Shown piece after piece: positions 1 to 11,712 of a stretch of 64,000 nucleotides of DNA. The stretch is from the NCBI GenBank assembly GCA_034509735.1, contig JACGWO010000012.1, positions 6,074,367-6,138,366 of the forward strand, written 5' to 3'. The notes beneath the pieces were generated by a model. That model searched no databases, was not told where the DNA came from, and worked only from the letters and a program-made list of their open reading frames with translations. This stretch comes from Sesamum alatum (lineage: Eukaryota; Streptophyta; Magnoliopsida; Lamiales; Pedaliaceae). The translations under genes were made by a program, and so were the position numbers. The first letter of the stretch is position 1, and every line of letters begins with the position of its first letter.

Positions 1-2495
1 CATACTAGTATCAGAAACAGAATGTGCATGAGGATTGTGGTCAGCGGGTTCTTCCAGTGACATATGTCATTGAACCAGCTAAGCACATACTGAACTCCAG
101 AAACGAGTAACATTATGCGGGTGAAGTTGGCTTTGCTCCTCCTGAGGCTAAACATATGGTAATCCACATCCAGCATGTAGTCAACAATCTCTGCTCTGAG
201 TGGTGGCTCGGCCCGGGCTAAGCTTCCAGCCACTATGCTCATGGCATGGTGGCGCAGCAAATCAACGTGCTTAATGGAGATGGGCTGAACATAATGCATC
301 TTTGGGAGCAATGGCTTCCCATATTGTGTCACCATGTTCGACCAAGCTGTGCACGTGAAACGTATAGCCAAGTGGAGTTCCCCGTTTTTCTTCAAACCAG
401 AGGGAGAAAGAACCAACAGTGGGTATGAATGGGTGTAAACTCGATCAGTTTCTAGGGTGGAGACCCTGATTCTTACCTTGCCAATCCTCTGATCCTTTGC
501 GCCTTCTTTGTCGTTGATGTGACAATTGTCAAAAACGCCAATCGTGATCACAGTATAAGGATCATAAACTTCCCAAGTATACTGCTCGTTCCAACGAGGA
601 TGCAGGTTGTCGAGAAGTGTTCTGGTACGAACCCATTTGTTCCCATACTTGGCCACACAGTATGCATCAGTCAGTTTACCCTCTTTCTTCTTCATTGGCT
701 GCAGATTTCGAGCACTCAAAATGCCCACCTCAAGAAGGCCAATGCTGGGTTTGTGCAGTTGCTTGGCTGATGGCCGAAGGTCACTACTGAAATGTGTGGA
801 CTCATCAAGGACATGGTAACCAGAATCTATGGTAAGTCGAAGGTAAATTCTACTAGCGAATTTATCTTTCTTCTCCCCGCCTTCATCCTTCACGAAAGAA
901 GGCTTTTGAAGACCGAACCACTGTGCATCAGGCAGCTTAGCATTTTCAACTCTCCGTTTAACGTTCCTAAGAGGTATAAGAACCCTTCCAATCACCTCAT
1001 CTTTCTCCTCCACACTAACAACTACATTCTCATTGAAAGGTTCCCATGCTACATACATAAGCTCCTCGTTCCACTCTGGATTAATGGTCTTCATTGAAGA
1101 CGGCCTAGTAGTCCTGCCCTGATTCCCAAGCTCCACCCTCACAATTGGATCCGGAGGTCGTGATTTATCTGATGGAACGAGATCTTGAGCTGCAATCACA
1201 TGGACTCTCAGGTAATGCAATGTTGGTGAGAAATACACTTTTGACCGTGTACTGTTCATGTTTTCCTGGTTTACGCTATGAGCATCAGAGTGCCAAGCAT
1301 CAGGGAAGGCCTCATCAGCTTGTGTCCCCATCCAAACTGCAAGCATAATGTCACCTTTCTTGAGTAACTCTCCTTTCTTGTCCACCAGCTTGAACCACTG
1401 GGGAGCCAGAGGACTATCAGGTGGCACACGTACAGGCGCTTCAGATACCTCAAACGTGATCTTCCCGACAAAGTCATCCTTGGAAATATCCTTATCTTTC
1501 ACCGTGATTTCAATCAAACTGCTTTGCAGTCTCTCCTTTGAGAATGCAAAAACGCGATCCCACACTGGACTTTGATTCTTCTCAAAGTGCTTAGTCACCC
1601 CTTTGTAATTACCAACTTTCACCTCGACATATGGATCAAGACTCCCAGAAACATCCATTACTGGGAGATCCATAGCTTTTACAACCCTCACATACAAAAA
1701 GTTCATCTGCTCCACCAAATCATAAGTGCTTTCAGTTTTGTCCCTACCCCAATATCCCATTCTTGCAGCCAGAGGAGGACTGGTCTCCACCACCGCGTAC
1801 TCCGGCTTCTGCCCTGGAAATTGCATTTGCATTATAGTAGTAGCTGAAGAAACCAGTCCAGCTTGGGAAAAATCACTCCGGGGTTCCACATAAACAGGCA
1901 TATCAGCCGGGGCTGCAGTAGGACCGCCACCTCCGTAACCAGTCCCCAGGGAGTAAAATTTTCTCAATTCCTTCTTTTTCTTCTTGCTCTTGTCATGACT
2001 TTCCTTGTAATAGTACTCATCATCCAACTTATTAGCATTAACTTCCTTCAACGGAGTAGCGGCTTCCTGATGATGATCATAATGGTTTTCCACACCATCA
2101 GCACCCCCATGCAGATATACTTTCAAGGCAATATCACCCTTTACATGAGAAAAGATACCTCTTTTATCAAGAGGGTACTTCTGAACCAGGGCTTCTTGCT
2201 CAGGGGAAGGAACAGACATGCCAGAAATCCGAACCTTCCCAAGAAAGTTCTTGTGGTGTCCATGCTTGTTATCATTGTACACGAAAACCTCAATCGTCTG
2301 AGTGGACAAATCTTTGGGGTTCTTGACAGTGAACACTAGCTTCTCATTCCAAGACGGGTTGAGATTTTTGGGCTTAGTGGAAGTTCTTTGGCGCTGCCCT
2401 TCAAACTCTACCTCTACAAAAGGGCTTGCACTCCCATGACCATCTTTAGGCATGAGATCACGGGCATCAAGAACTTCAACCACAAGTTTAGCCAT
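1..2495 (-). CDS. Multiple C2 domain and transmembrane region protein (MCTP, FTIP/QUIRKY type), 3'-partial
   Basis: One uninterrupted frame of 831 codons runs from ATG at 2495 off the left edge. It starts MAKLVVEVLDARDL and has four C2 domains at about residues 1-110, 262-380, 425-545 and 583-700. Each has the typical early strand and Asp-containing loop (for example PVMDVSGSLDPYVEV in the second). A charged, Lys-rich linker lies between the first two. From about residue 720 the sequence reads as the plant PRT_C region, and a hydrophobic segment (VQYVLSWF...ILMHILFLILV) reaches the edge. Family members are about 1000 residues, so roughly 170-200 C-terminal residues with the rest of the membrane anchor are missing. 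In the family, MCTPs sit at ER-plasma membrane contacts and plasmodesmata and move regulators such as FT or act in QUIRKY signalling; which paralogue this is cannot be told. Having no introns is normal for plant MCTPs. The leader upstream of 2495 is CT-rich on the coding strand. Confidence 0.96.
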   Translation of the reverse strand, partial: MAKLVVEVLDARDLMPKDGHGSASPFVEVEFEGQRQRTSTKPKNLNPSWNEKLVFTVKNPKDLSTQTIEVFVYNDNKHGHHKNFLGKVRISGMSVPSPEQEALVQKYPLDKRGIFSHVKGDIALKVYLHGGADGVENHYDHHQEAATPLKEVNANKLDDEYYYKESHDKSKKKKKELRKFYSLGTGYGGGGPTAAPADMPVYVEPRSDFSQAGLVSSATTIMQMQFPGQKPEYAVVETSPPLAARMGYWGRDKTESTYDLVEQMNFLYVRVVKAMDLPVMDVSGSLDPYVEVKVGNYKGVTKHFEKNQSPVWDRVFAFSKERLQSSLIEITVKDKDISKDDFVGKITFEVSEAPVRVPPDSPLAPQWFKLVDKKGELLKKGDIMLAVWMGTQADEAFPDAWHSDAHSVNQENMNSTRSKVYFSPTLHYLRVHVIAAQDLVPSDKSRPPDPIVRVELGNQGRTTRPSSMKTINPEWNEELMYVAWEPFNENVVVSVEEKDEVIGRVLIPLRNVKRRVENAKLPDAQWFGLQKPSFVKDEGGEKKDKFASRIYLRLTIDSGYHVLDESTHFSSDLRPSAKQLHKPSIGLLEVGILSARNLQPMKKKEGKLTDAYCVAKYGNKWVRTRTLLDNLHPRWNEQYTWEVYDPYTVITIGVFDNCHINDKEGAKDQRIGKVRIRVSTLETDRVYTHSYPLLVLSPSGLKKNGELHLAIRFTCTAWSNMVTQYGKPLLPKMHYVQPISIKHVDLLRHHAMSIVAGSLARAEPPLRAEIVDYMLDVDYHMFSLRRSKANFTRIMLLVSGVQYVLSWFNDICHWKNPLTTILMHILFLILV

Positions 2496-4588
2496 TGGTG
2501 ATAATGAACCAAGCTTAGTGCCTCAAATTTACACAGAGGGAGAAGCTATGGTTGAAAAGAGATGGTAAAGAAAGAAGAGAGAGTGGGAGTGAAGTTGAAT
2601 AGACCAAGGAAATAAGGAACGAAAACAAGATGGTGAAAAATAGTAGGCAGTGGGAATATCATTGGGTTATTTGGAGTAAGAATACAGGTGGGGGACGTAC
2701 ATTTGTAATTTGTTGCAAAGAAAGAAACGATAGTTTTGGCGGAATAAGGCGGCCCCTAGACTCGTTTATCTCTTTCGGTTCTTGTCCGTGTGTGTTTTCT
2801 GTGTCTGTATCTGTGTATATACGGAATAAAGCAGGTATACTATACATATTGCTCATATAGATGTATACGTAGAATACATGCATGCAATGGACCTTGTATG
2901 AGTGTGTATGTACATTTATACGTATGCACGTAGACATATATTCTTTGAAAATGACATGTATCTGCATTTATCACTTGACATATCCCTCTGATTACATGCC
3001 TTAGATGGTCCTCGTAGCTTAGATTCACAGCTTTTTTGGTGATGAAATTCTCCCTACAGTGGTTTCCCTCGGACCACCACCTATTTCCACTATGATCTTT
3101 TCTGTCTGATTGCATGAAACCTTTAATAAAGATGGCAATGCCCAAAAGTAGATCCCTCTAACTTTTCACTAAATTCTTCTGTTTCTGCTTACAGCTTACA
3201 CACTTTTCAAGTTGTAATGTTCGAAACGAAAAGCTGACAGCAAGATTAGCCATTTTTAGCTGAACCCGGATCAGCTGTAAAATGCAGTAAAATTTTGCAA
3301 ATAATGAGGACAATAGCGTACTCTTGATTTTGATTTAGTCCATGAAAAATGCTGTTTTTCTTCAGTTCAAGAACAAATTCTAGAGGTAGAAACTCTGAAC
3401 ATTCAGATAACTCTGAAGATATTTCTGAAACACAAATCAACTGTTATATCAGCGGGCATGAGTGCATCATTGTTCTTCAGAAGTCAAGAGAAATGCCCCT
3501 TCATGAGTCTAATATGATTAAATTTCAAGTAAAATCAGCATCATAATTATAACACTTGCTTGTGAGGAATCTTTACTTTGTTTTTCAGAGCAAGAACAAT
3601 GTTAAAGGTACAAAGAACAGTGCCCTTTTTTTCCCCTCTTTTTCTCAGTGAAAATGTGTTCTGGCACTTTGAGGAAGGATGAAAGATTGATGATCATCTT
3701 GGATCAGCCACCTTTGTTGCAAAAGATAAGAAGGAAAGTCTCTACCAGAATATGCAAACTGGGTTTCAAGGATTTGTCTGAATGTTCTACTTTTTGTTTA
3801 GATCATCTATGAGAAGAATATTCTTCAATGGATAATTGCTCCACTTTTCAGGTGGTCCAGATGGCTTTTCCAATTTCCTTGATTCCAAAATCTGTGTATA
3901 GGAATATCAGAAGTATTGAGCTTCAAACTGATCTGACCCAAAGCAGATCCATGGTAACTTGGACTATTGATATTTCAACTCAAGAACCTGTGTGGGCTAA
4001 TCCACTTTAAATTTATGGGCCATAATGTAAGAGCTGTTTGAAAGGATTGAGTCCTGTCTTAGGCGCAGTGCTAATGTTCAGTATGAGCAGAACAGAGTCT
4101 TAAATGGCCAGGGCCAGTCTCCTCCCACAATTATGTCCAGGACATTTGAAAGACCATTTAGGCTGAGCATAAAGCAGCATACAGTCAAGGTCGAAAGCAT
4201 TTGAATCTTGGCTGTTCAGTGTTGATTAATTTCCACAGCGTGACAGCATGTATGAATGAGGAAAAAGATCGACACTAAAAGACGTTATAGCGATTCGATA
4301 GATCAAAAATTAAGGTATCAATGCGTTCTCTATCTACTGTCAAAAACAAACTGTGCCATATACAAAAGTTCAGCAGTCTATCAGCTTGGCCTATGAAGAA
4401 GAACAAAAGGATAATAGCAAGGACAACTTCCCCAGAGAACATTTCCGGCATTTCAAACCTCCTAAAGCCTGTTTAGCAAGTGTCGAAAGCTGAATCCATG
4501 CATAGCTGATGAAGAACTACTGTGGCAATTCGAGCAGCAAAGTGAAACAATAACTAGATCAGGGTAGCCACTAAAGTCATCAATAACT
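2496..4588. other. Intergenic region: MCTP leader/promoter and 3' UTR of the DLN-rich gene
   Basis: Both neighbours read leftward, so the left part should hold the MCTP 5' UTR and promoter (CT-rich on the minus strand at about 2560-2600) and the right part the 3' UTR of the 780-residue gene. Short open frames occur on both strands, but none shows a recognisable domain. No clear transposon or RNA gene was seen. Confidence 0.5.
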
Positions 4589-6931
4589 TCAATTCACCTG
4601 TTTGTAGCCAAGTTGGTAAAACTCCAATCCTCCCTCAGGTTCCTTCCTTTTCATAGATCCTGAAGACCAAGCTTCTGGATGCAGGTGTTCACCCATTGGA
4701 GGGTTTTTAGCAAGAAACAAAAATTGTCTAGCCTCATCCATCTTGGTTCCCTTTGTTGATAACAAGTTCTCCTCAGTTTTGAGATCAAGTCTGTGTGTAG
4801 AAGCTGTAATATTGCCGGTGCCCTGTCCATGAACAACCTGCAGAAGATGAGGGGTGCGCAGAGACATGTGAGCTGTTCCTGGATTTAATAATTCAGGCAA
4901 AACGCCATGTTCGTGGGGATATCTTGGATAGGGCATAGTGCCAGATATGTGAATGCTAGATGGTAGGGGATCTACAGGACCAAAATGAAATGGACCCTTG
5001 GAAGGATAACTGTGAGGGGGTAAAGTATGTGATATGAATGGTAACTTTGGTTGCAAAGAAGCCACTCTCTGCATCAGTTCTACCGGTTGGAGAATACTTG
5101 GCGAAGCCAACGGGGCATAAGCATTGTGGGATACATGCTGCATACTACTCCAGTCGACCAAATGACAGTGGCTGGTAAAATTAAAATCTCGTTTTCCTGG
5201 ATTTGCAGAATCTGAAGTCTTGTTCCCTAGAGATTGCAGACCTTTGCCTAGCCAGTGAAGGTTGTTGGGTTTGTCTCCTGTTGATGTTGTAACATTCAAG
5301 TTCAAGTCTTCCACATGGTGCTTTTCTGATACGGGCAGGAGAGAAGGTTGAGTAAACTCATCGGCAGCATCATAAAGGCAATTGAGATCAATCCAGAGGT
5401 TCTTGGATCGTTTTGAATCAACTTCTGAATGAGAATCTTGTAACATCCCCTCATGCTCCATTGGCATCCCATTAGTAGCACTATCTTCTAGTGCAGCAAT
5501 ATTGAGGTCAATCCCTGTGAAACCTTCGGGAGCTTTTGGTTCATTATTTCTGGAACATGTTTTTCTGTCCAAACTCTTGCAATGAACAGCAGGAAGGAAT
5601 GCACTAGTTTCAGCAGAGCCCTTCCAACCCAACCTTCCTTCAAACTTCAAAGGAACCGTAGGTTGACCACTAGGTCTCCCAGCTTTTGCTACCACATGTA
5701 TTACACGATGAGAAGATATAGTTGCAACAACTGGCTGAATACAATCTTCTGTTCCATTTGCATTGATCTCTTCATTGAGATCAAACCCAGCAATAAAAGT
5801 ACCCTGACCTTTCATAGCAACTTCACTATATTTTGTCATTGAGGACTCCGAAGATTCATTCGCCCAAGAATCCCCCTTAATCTTGTCCATCACTTCAGGA
5901 CCCATCTTTACTGGTTTGCCTTCAATGGCCAAAATATTCTTGCTTTCCCCTGATGTTCCTGAATTTATCAGTCTTTCTCCTGAATAAGTGGTATGGAGAT
6001 TATCATGTTCATCAGATGATCTTATATTCTCTACAGTTTTGCTTGAGCAATTGAAATTATCTGAATTACCAGAACAAATAGAACTTTTCTCAACTGTCCC
6101 AGCATGTTCCTCTTCGACGGAAGAGGTGTTCCCTGAGACCCATTTGTACATGTCAGTCTGTTTCAAAACTTCCACACCATCCTCAGGTTTCACTGCCGCA
6201 TGACCCCACTCACGAGAAATCTCTTCATCTCCCTTCTTGATAGGCAATGGGCTCTGATTTCCAACTATCGAAGAAATCATCATACTATTCCTGGCTCTTG
6301 CGTTTCTCATAGCCTTACGAGCAATTTGACCAGATACACCTGATTCATAACTGGCTGTTACTGGTTCTTCTGATCTGCGGTCAAAGGCTTTAGAGTTAGA
6401 ACTATCCATGGAACTCACATAGTTCCTGGACGAATAAGCTTCTTTCGAGATTTCTTGGCAGCTATTATTTGACAAAGAAACTGGAAGTACCACAGAGAAA
6501 GAATTCGAACATGAAGATTCAGTCCTGTGTTGAGACTCATGTGTCATTGTATGTAAGCTATCCTCAGCAGCATTCAGATGATGTTTTTTCCTGGCCTCCA
6601 TTTCAAAACTTCCGTGGCCAAGGGGTAAACCGACCTCTGTGCTACTATCACTCTTTACTGGTGTAGGCCTTGTAGAAGCAATTGCACCTGATGATTGCAT
6701 AACAGTATCATGACACTTCGAATTACCCTCAAAGACCAGAGTTGATCCATGTTTCTTGCCAGTAGACACTGATTCAGAAGCTTGTTCACCAGATACTCTT
6801 GATGTTGAAATCTCTTGTTTTATGTTTAGTAAATGATTTCCTCCTGTACAATCTTGGGTAGCATAATATTTCATCTCTTTGCTTTCAGGAAACAAATCAG
6901 CTTGACAAGTTGCACCCTTCCGTTCAGCCAT
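4589..6931 (-). CDS. DLN/EAR-motif-rich nuclear-type protein, 780 aa, conserved plant protein of unknown function
   Basis: A single long exon encodes 780 residues. The first half is low-complexity and Ser/Glu/Lys-rich. The second half carries spaced DLN cores: FDLNEEI near residue 384, GIDLNIA near 473, WIDLNCLYD near 513 and EDLNLNV near 541. An LGWKGSAETSAF block lies near 434-446, and a conserved tail KRKEPEGG near 760. The FDLNE, then (E)LGWKGSA-TSAF, then DLN, then KRKEPEGG order resembles the C-terminal half of plant TFIIS-N/BAH proteins such as SUO and At4g24200, but I see no TFIIS N-terminal or BAH domain here. DLN cores match the EAR repressor consensus, so corepressor recruitment is an inference. 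An in-frame TAA lies 27 bases before the chosen ATG. A CAG|GT donor at 8688/8687 suggests a spliced 5' UTR with its first exon near 8690-9090. Confidence 0.85.
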   Translation of the reverse strand: MAERKGATCQADLFPESKEMKYYATQDCTGGNHLLNIKQEISTSRVSGEQASESVSTGKKHGSTLVFEGNSKCHDTVMQSSGAIASTRPTPVKSDSSTEVGLPLGHGSFEMEARKKHHLNAAEDSLHTMTHESQHRTESSCSNSFSVVLPVSLSNNSCQEISKEAYSSRNYVSSMDSSNSKAFDRRSEEPVTASYESGVSGQIARKAMRNARARNSMMISSIVGNQSPLPIKKGDEEISREWGHAAVKPEDGVEVLKQTDMYKWVSGNTSSVEEEHAGTVEKSSICSGNSDNFNCSSKTVENIRSSDEHDNLHTTYSGERLINSGTSGESKNILAIEGKPVKMGPEVMDKIKGDSWANESSESSMTKYSEVAMKGQGTFIAGFDLNEEINANGTEDCIQPVVATISSHRVIHVVAKAGRPSGQPTVPLKFEGRLGWKGSAETSAFLPAVHCKSLDRKTCSRNNEPKAPEGFTGIDLNIAALEDSATNGMPMEHEGMLQDSHSEVDSKRSKNLWIDLNCLYDAADEFTQPSLLPVSEKHHVEDLNLNVTTSTGDKPNNLHWLGKGLQSLGNKTSDSANPGKRDFNFTSHCHLVDWSSMQHVSHNAYAPLASPSILQPVELMQRVASLQPKLPFISHTLPPHSYPSKGPFHFGPVDPLPSSIHISGTMPYPRYPHEHGVLPELLNPGTAHMSLRTPHLLQVVHGQGTGNITASTHRLDLKTEENLLSTKGTKMDEARQFLFLAKNPPMGEHLHPEAWSSGSMKRKEPEGGLEFYQLGYKQVN

Positions 6932-9480
6932 ATGTCTCTTTGCAGCTATCCGTTAGCAACCTTTAGCTATCGAATTGAAGAGTGTAAAGACTAACAATTA
7001 TGACAGGACATCATTATCATCCTTCAGTTGCCGACCAGCCGCAAATTAATGACAGAGCAGATATAAGCCACTTCATGTTTTTACCTTCTAGAAATTTATA
7101 ATCAGAAGCTCCACTCCTGCACAATTAACATCTACTCTATGTTAGCAAAAGTAACTCACAGAAACATCATTAGAACAGAGTGAGATAGTGATGTTGCTAG
7201 TGGCTCGGCAAGAAAATGGAGCAAGGTATTTTGAGGAAATAGTCTATATCTCTGACATATCAAAATAAAGAATCGAGAACAGGGGAGCATATTGTTGTCA
7301 GATTCCCATGAAGAAAAAGCTATCCCTCACTCTTTCCTTACTTGAACCTATTCTTTTAACATTTAAAATACTTCAAATGATTATAAGGTTAAAAGAAAAA
7401 CCTTTTTGGAGACTCGGACACATCATCTCAGCAGAGCATTTCTAGTGCTGGAATATTATGCATAAACATGTATCATAAATGGCTAACTTAAGCAGCTTAA
7501 ATGAGCTGTTCATGTTCTATCAAATTTCTATTTCTCATTAAAAGATAAAGGCCTAAGATGTACCCTATATAACCTATGAAACATATAGATACTTGTCAAG
7601 TCTGCTTTGATATAAAACTCAAAACCACCAACTCCCGAAAACTACCAGAAATTCAATCCGAATCAATTTCTACTAGAAGTGACAACAACTATGTAAATCC
7701 TCAATGTAATTTAGCCAAGTTTGTTGATCAGTCAATCAAATTTTCAGCATATCTGCCCATACAAAAGCGTGTTGAGTAAATAGAGTAACTTTGTGTGTGG
7801 CAAGTCAGTCTTTGCAATGCAATACTTCAAATTGAATGTCCACAAATGGTTTCTCACTAGGCAGCAACAGCAACAATAGCATTTGCAGACTTTCCAGCAT
7901 TCAATAGGACCAGAGATGTGCTATTTGAATTATACAGGAAACTGCACTCTGTGCATCAATGCAGTCTTTTGAAATACTAAAAAAAAATCAAGATTTGCGA
8001 AGTTTCAGGTTAATCTACCAAAAACCAATTTTCTGATGTCAATCTTAATCAGGAATCACCCACATTTTGCCAACATCCGACATTCTTTAGGTGATTCTAG
8101 CTTTTTAACCAAGTCGTCAGCCGACCGTGGAATCCATAATACTATTACTTTGTAGCCCAAGAATGCATTAGCAAAACAGAACAATTATAAAGTGAACACG
8201 GGATAGTAGCAGCAAGGAATGAGCTGATTTAGTAAAACAAAAATGACCCGTATTTCCTATTCCACGAGTCAAGAAAAGATGGTAGTAGAGAATATCTCTT
8301 AAAGGTGTTTATATGCTAAACAACACAGATCTGCAAGAACAGGACAAAAGCAAAACCTTAAAAACAGATAATCATATCTATACCATCAAAACCAGTACAG
8401 CAATTGTAAAAGCCCAGAACCCAAAAGGAAGGATTATTTCTGAAATCTAACAATCAAATATGCAACCACTAGCCGATTCCCACTCATGAAACCGCTCAGA
8501 CGCTCACATATCAGAAAAGTCGGTAAAATTTTAACAAAACAAGAAGCAAAAAACCCGGTTGAGAAAACCTCTAACAACTTTCGTAGAACAAGAAAGCAAA
8601 CAACTACGAACCGATACCCAGAAAAGAAATGTGTACGCATCTTTCTTCAATATGATTAGATGAATTTTGTGAAGATTGGAAGCAAACCTGAACAAAAGAG
8701 CATCAACCTGGAGAGCGCAAATCTCGTAAGGTCACAGCTTTTCAGTCAGAAAAGAAAAAAGAAAAAGGAAAAAGGCCCGAATGAAAGTCAGAGGCGAAAA
8801 CACACAAATAACAACGAGAGAGAATCCTTGCACTGCTAACCCTCAAAAGAAAAATTATGTCACTCCTTTTCGTATAATCTGATTTTCCTCTCTCTCTCTC
8901 TCTCTTCCCCCAATATCAAAAGTCCAAGCAACCAAGACTAGTACCTTTCGCCCTCCATGAACCCCAAGATGAAAGAGACAGAAAAGAATCAATAAAGATA
9001 TACAGAAAACATAATGAATAGATACACGCACATACTCGTAAAGGGGCACTGCATTTAGTGTGAAAGAACAGATCTTTACTATGGGAAATGCATCTGTGTT
9101 TGCCAATGTGTGTGTTGGGTTTGGTGGGATAGAAAGAAAAGGATGGATGGCCAGCCGACGACAGTCAGTGTGTGTGTGTGTACTGTGTGCGTCAGAATCA
9201 AAAGAGAGCAGAGTGCTGTGGGGGTTGGGACCCACCTAGACGACTGCGGGCCCCTTTTGTTTTGGTCTGACAGAAATATGGGACCCACAAAACGCTTTGA
9301 GCAAGAAAGGGACGGGGTGGAGCCCACGAAGCAAGGGCCATACTTCCCTACTTTGGAATCATCATCATCATCATCATCAACATCAACTAATGAATCAAAG
9401 TGAGATAGTGATTTTTCTGTGACAAGACAACATTTTTGGTCTTCTTTTCCCTGTTGTAGCCCTCTACTTCTACCTCACTG
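6932..9480. other. Likely 5' UTR intron and promoter of the DLN-rich gene
   Basis: No coding exon is recognisable over 2.5 kb. On the minus strand a possible first leader exon (about 9090 to 8688) is CT-rich, with a (CT)n tract at 8889-8905, and ends at a plausible splice donor. The remainder looks like one or more UTR introns. A short GT-rich tract (about 9169-9182) and an (ATC)n microsatellite (9359-9379) lie in the probable promoter. Confidence 0.45.
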
Positions 9481-9845
9481 ACCTTTTTTTTTTTTTTTTT
9501 TGGTAAAATTATTTATATAATATTAAAATATATATATATATATTACAAAAAAATGGGGTGAAATATATTCTTGAAATTTTAAGCAGATCGGGCCCCGCTT
9601 ACTAAGCAAACCTCGGTTCGGCGGAGGTTTTTTTCGATTTTGGTGGAAAAGGTAGACGATATTGGTGAAAAAAATTTACGTTAAAGAAAAATAGTAAATT
9701 ATTTTTATTAATATTTATTATGTTTATGATTTTATTTGTATTCATAGTGACGAATCTATATTTATTTTTTTGAAGACATGCAGATCAAAACACTATTAAT
9801 ACTGTTATATTTTGTGGAGGTCAACGAATCGATTTATATGATTGT
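9480..9845. other. AT-rich spacer before the transposon remnants
   Basis: A T19 run at about 9484-9502 and an (AT)n run near 9527-9542 are followed by AT-rich sequence with no gene. It may be part of the decayed Mutator-like element that follows, but no terminal inverted repeat was identified. Confidence 0.4.
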
Positions 9846-10885
9846 TTGAGATATGATCGTTCTGAAGTTGGTTTTAGAAAAATATGCCGTAGTACTACGT
9901 TTGTTGAATTGGAGTCAATTTTGTGTGAAGTACTTGGCCTCTGTATGGTTGATTTTAAGTTACAGATATTTTCTAAATACACCACATATAATGTTGGTCG
10001 ATGGCGGGAGACGGTGTTGCGTATTAAGAATGATGGAGATTTGCAGCTTTTTTTCGATTGGAGAAATGGGTATGCGTCTGTAGATATTTTTGTTGAAGCA
10101 AAAAATTTGTGTGAAAATTTCGTACCAAACGACCCGTTTGTTGGTGATTGGGAACATACATGTCTATGTTACCGCAAGATTCACCAAACTTGCCAGCAAT
10201 AACTCAAGCAATGGGTAGAGTTGGGATCAATGAAGATGATGCAGGTCCATTACATACAGAGTTGGATATATGAAGATTATGCAGGTCCATCTATATACAA
10301 TATTGGGATACACGAAGATTATGCAGGTCCATCTACATATAAAGAAGAAGACAATTATGATTTGAACGTCGAGCCAGAAGCCAATAGTTTCTTAAATAAT
10401 GATTCACTACACTTAGAACCAGATGAGGTTGAAATCGAGGGTCAAGATAACGATAATCCTGGAAATGATGATGAAGTCCGTATTCTAGTTATGTTGGACG
10501 TCCTTGGAGGTGATATGAATGAGTCGAGAGGTTAACAACAACAGGCATTTGATTTGAACATGCCCGCAGCATCGGAACCACCTTCTCTATATCATGTTAT
10601 TCCTTTTTTCAGTACGACACATCCAGAGGTACATGTCTGCTCCGTCGATATCCAAACTGGTAATTGGGGTAATTTTTACGACTCAAACACTGGAGAGCTC
10701 GCATGTGGAATGATTTTCAAGAGTAAAAACCACTTGATTGCAAGTGTACAAGATTTCTCGGTGCGCTTTGCAAGATGAGAATTCTACGTTGTAGAGAGCA
10801 AACCAAAACTATGGAAGGTGGTGTGTCAATATGATGAAGAGAGTGGGTGCAATTGGATACTACGAGGAATATTCAAGTCTAACAT
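9846..10885 (+). pseudogene. Decayed Mutator-like (MuDR) transposase, N-terminal part
   Basis: Three consecutive forward frames together resemble the start of a plant MuDR transposase. At 9846-10202 is the N-terminal module seen in many MULE transposases (FRKICRSTTFVELESIL...). At 10221-10535 is an acidic linker with DLNVEPE and repeated DYAGPS units. At 10536-10885 is the MULE DNA-binding block: GMIFKSKNHLIASVQDFSVR, then REFYVVESKPKLWKV and YDEESGCNWILRGIFKSN. The frames are separated by shifts, and a stop at 10776-10778 interrupts the DNA-binding block. The catalytic DDE domain and zinc finger are absent: similarity stops near 10885, exactly where antisense PMD similarity begins. It is a dead, truncated copy. 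Confidence 0.82.
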
Positions 10886-11404
10886 GGCATGCCCGATGTG
10901 TGTCATGTCGTTCCCATCTATTGATTAAGTGTAAGCGTCTTTCATTTACTAAGGGATTTTGGGGAATATCTTGGACCATGTCACATTGCCGGAGCACCCG
11001 TTCTGGGCGATGCATCTCCATAATTGCATAGTGTAGCATATTATGTTTTATGCGTGCGATGGGCATGTGCGGGTATTGAACCGACATCTAGTTGATTCTC
11101 AATACAGGGTGACCAAATAAACTGCATCATTAAACCACTATACTAATGACCAACAGTAATACCTCATTTTCTTGCATCCAATCAAAGGTATCTCTGATAA
11201 TCCGCAACGCATTGTATGTCATATGCGTCCGGGATACATGGCACGATCACCTAAAAAACAACAAATACAACAAGAAAGCATTTAGACAAAATTTGAGATT
11301 TGATGATTATATGTATGTAAAATTTCTGCATACCGTGCGGCATATGGAGGATTAGGTGGAACATTTTCTTTGTCAATTATTGTTGGTCGTATATCTAATC
11401 CAGT
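10860..11404 (-). pseudogene. Plant mobile domain (PMD, MAIN-like) pseudogene, C-terminal part
   Basis: On the minus strand, the segment at 11400-11275 reads LDIRPTIIDKENVPPNPPYA and the segment at 11087-10870 reads HRPERVLRQCDMVQDIPQNP then VNERRLHLINRWERHDTH. These match the C-terminal part of the plant mobile domain found in MAIN/MAIL1-like proteins and in many transposon-borne genes. Stops and frame changes lie between. It continues the segment at 14254-14890: removing the LTR element and one copy of its target duplication restores an open frame across the junction. It abuts the oppositely oriented MuDR remnant at about 10875-10885. Confidence 0.78.
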
Positions 11405-11712
11405 TGATGGTGCAGGATTTTAACCAAGGGACCAAGGTGTAATTACCCAAAGGGGTATTACGAAATTACCTTCGTACTCATGGCGGTCGGCGGTTAAACC
11501 CACTAAGTTAGTGGGGTTAATGGGCAGTTGGGGGGCGATATTGTCATTTCACCCCCCCTCACCCCCGCCCCCCCACTTTCTAGTGTATATAAATAGTTTT
11601 TAGTTAATTGGAAAGGGGATCTTTTTTAGATGAATCTTTTATAGTAGAATGGTTGAGCAGTGAAGAGGGATGGATATTGTAATTTGATGGAATACCACAA
11701 TTTGATCCATCA
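11405..11712 (+). repeat. 5' LTR of the 11.4-14.3 kb element
   Basis: It has TG...CA termini and is nearly identical to 13950-14253. A TATA-like TGTATATAAATAG sits near 11583-11595 and is the likely U3 promoter core. A C-rich run lies near 11550-11575. Confidence 0.92.

Noticed and set aside
9110..9403. 97-codon forward frame in the upstream region of the DLN gene
   Set aside because: Simple-sequence translation (Val/Cys from GT repeats, Ser from ATC repeats) in a promoter or leader.
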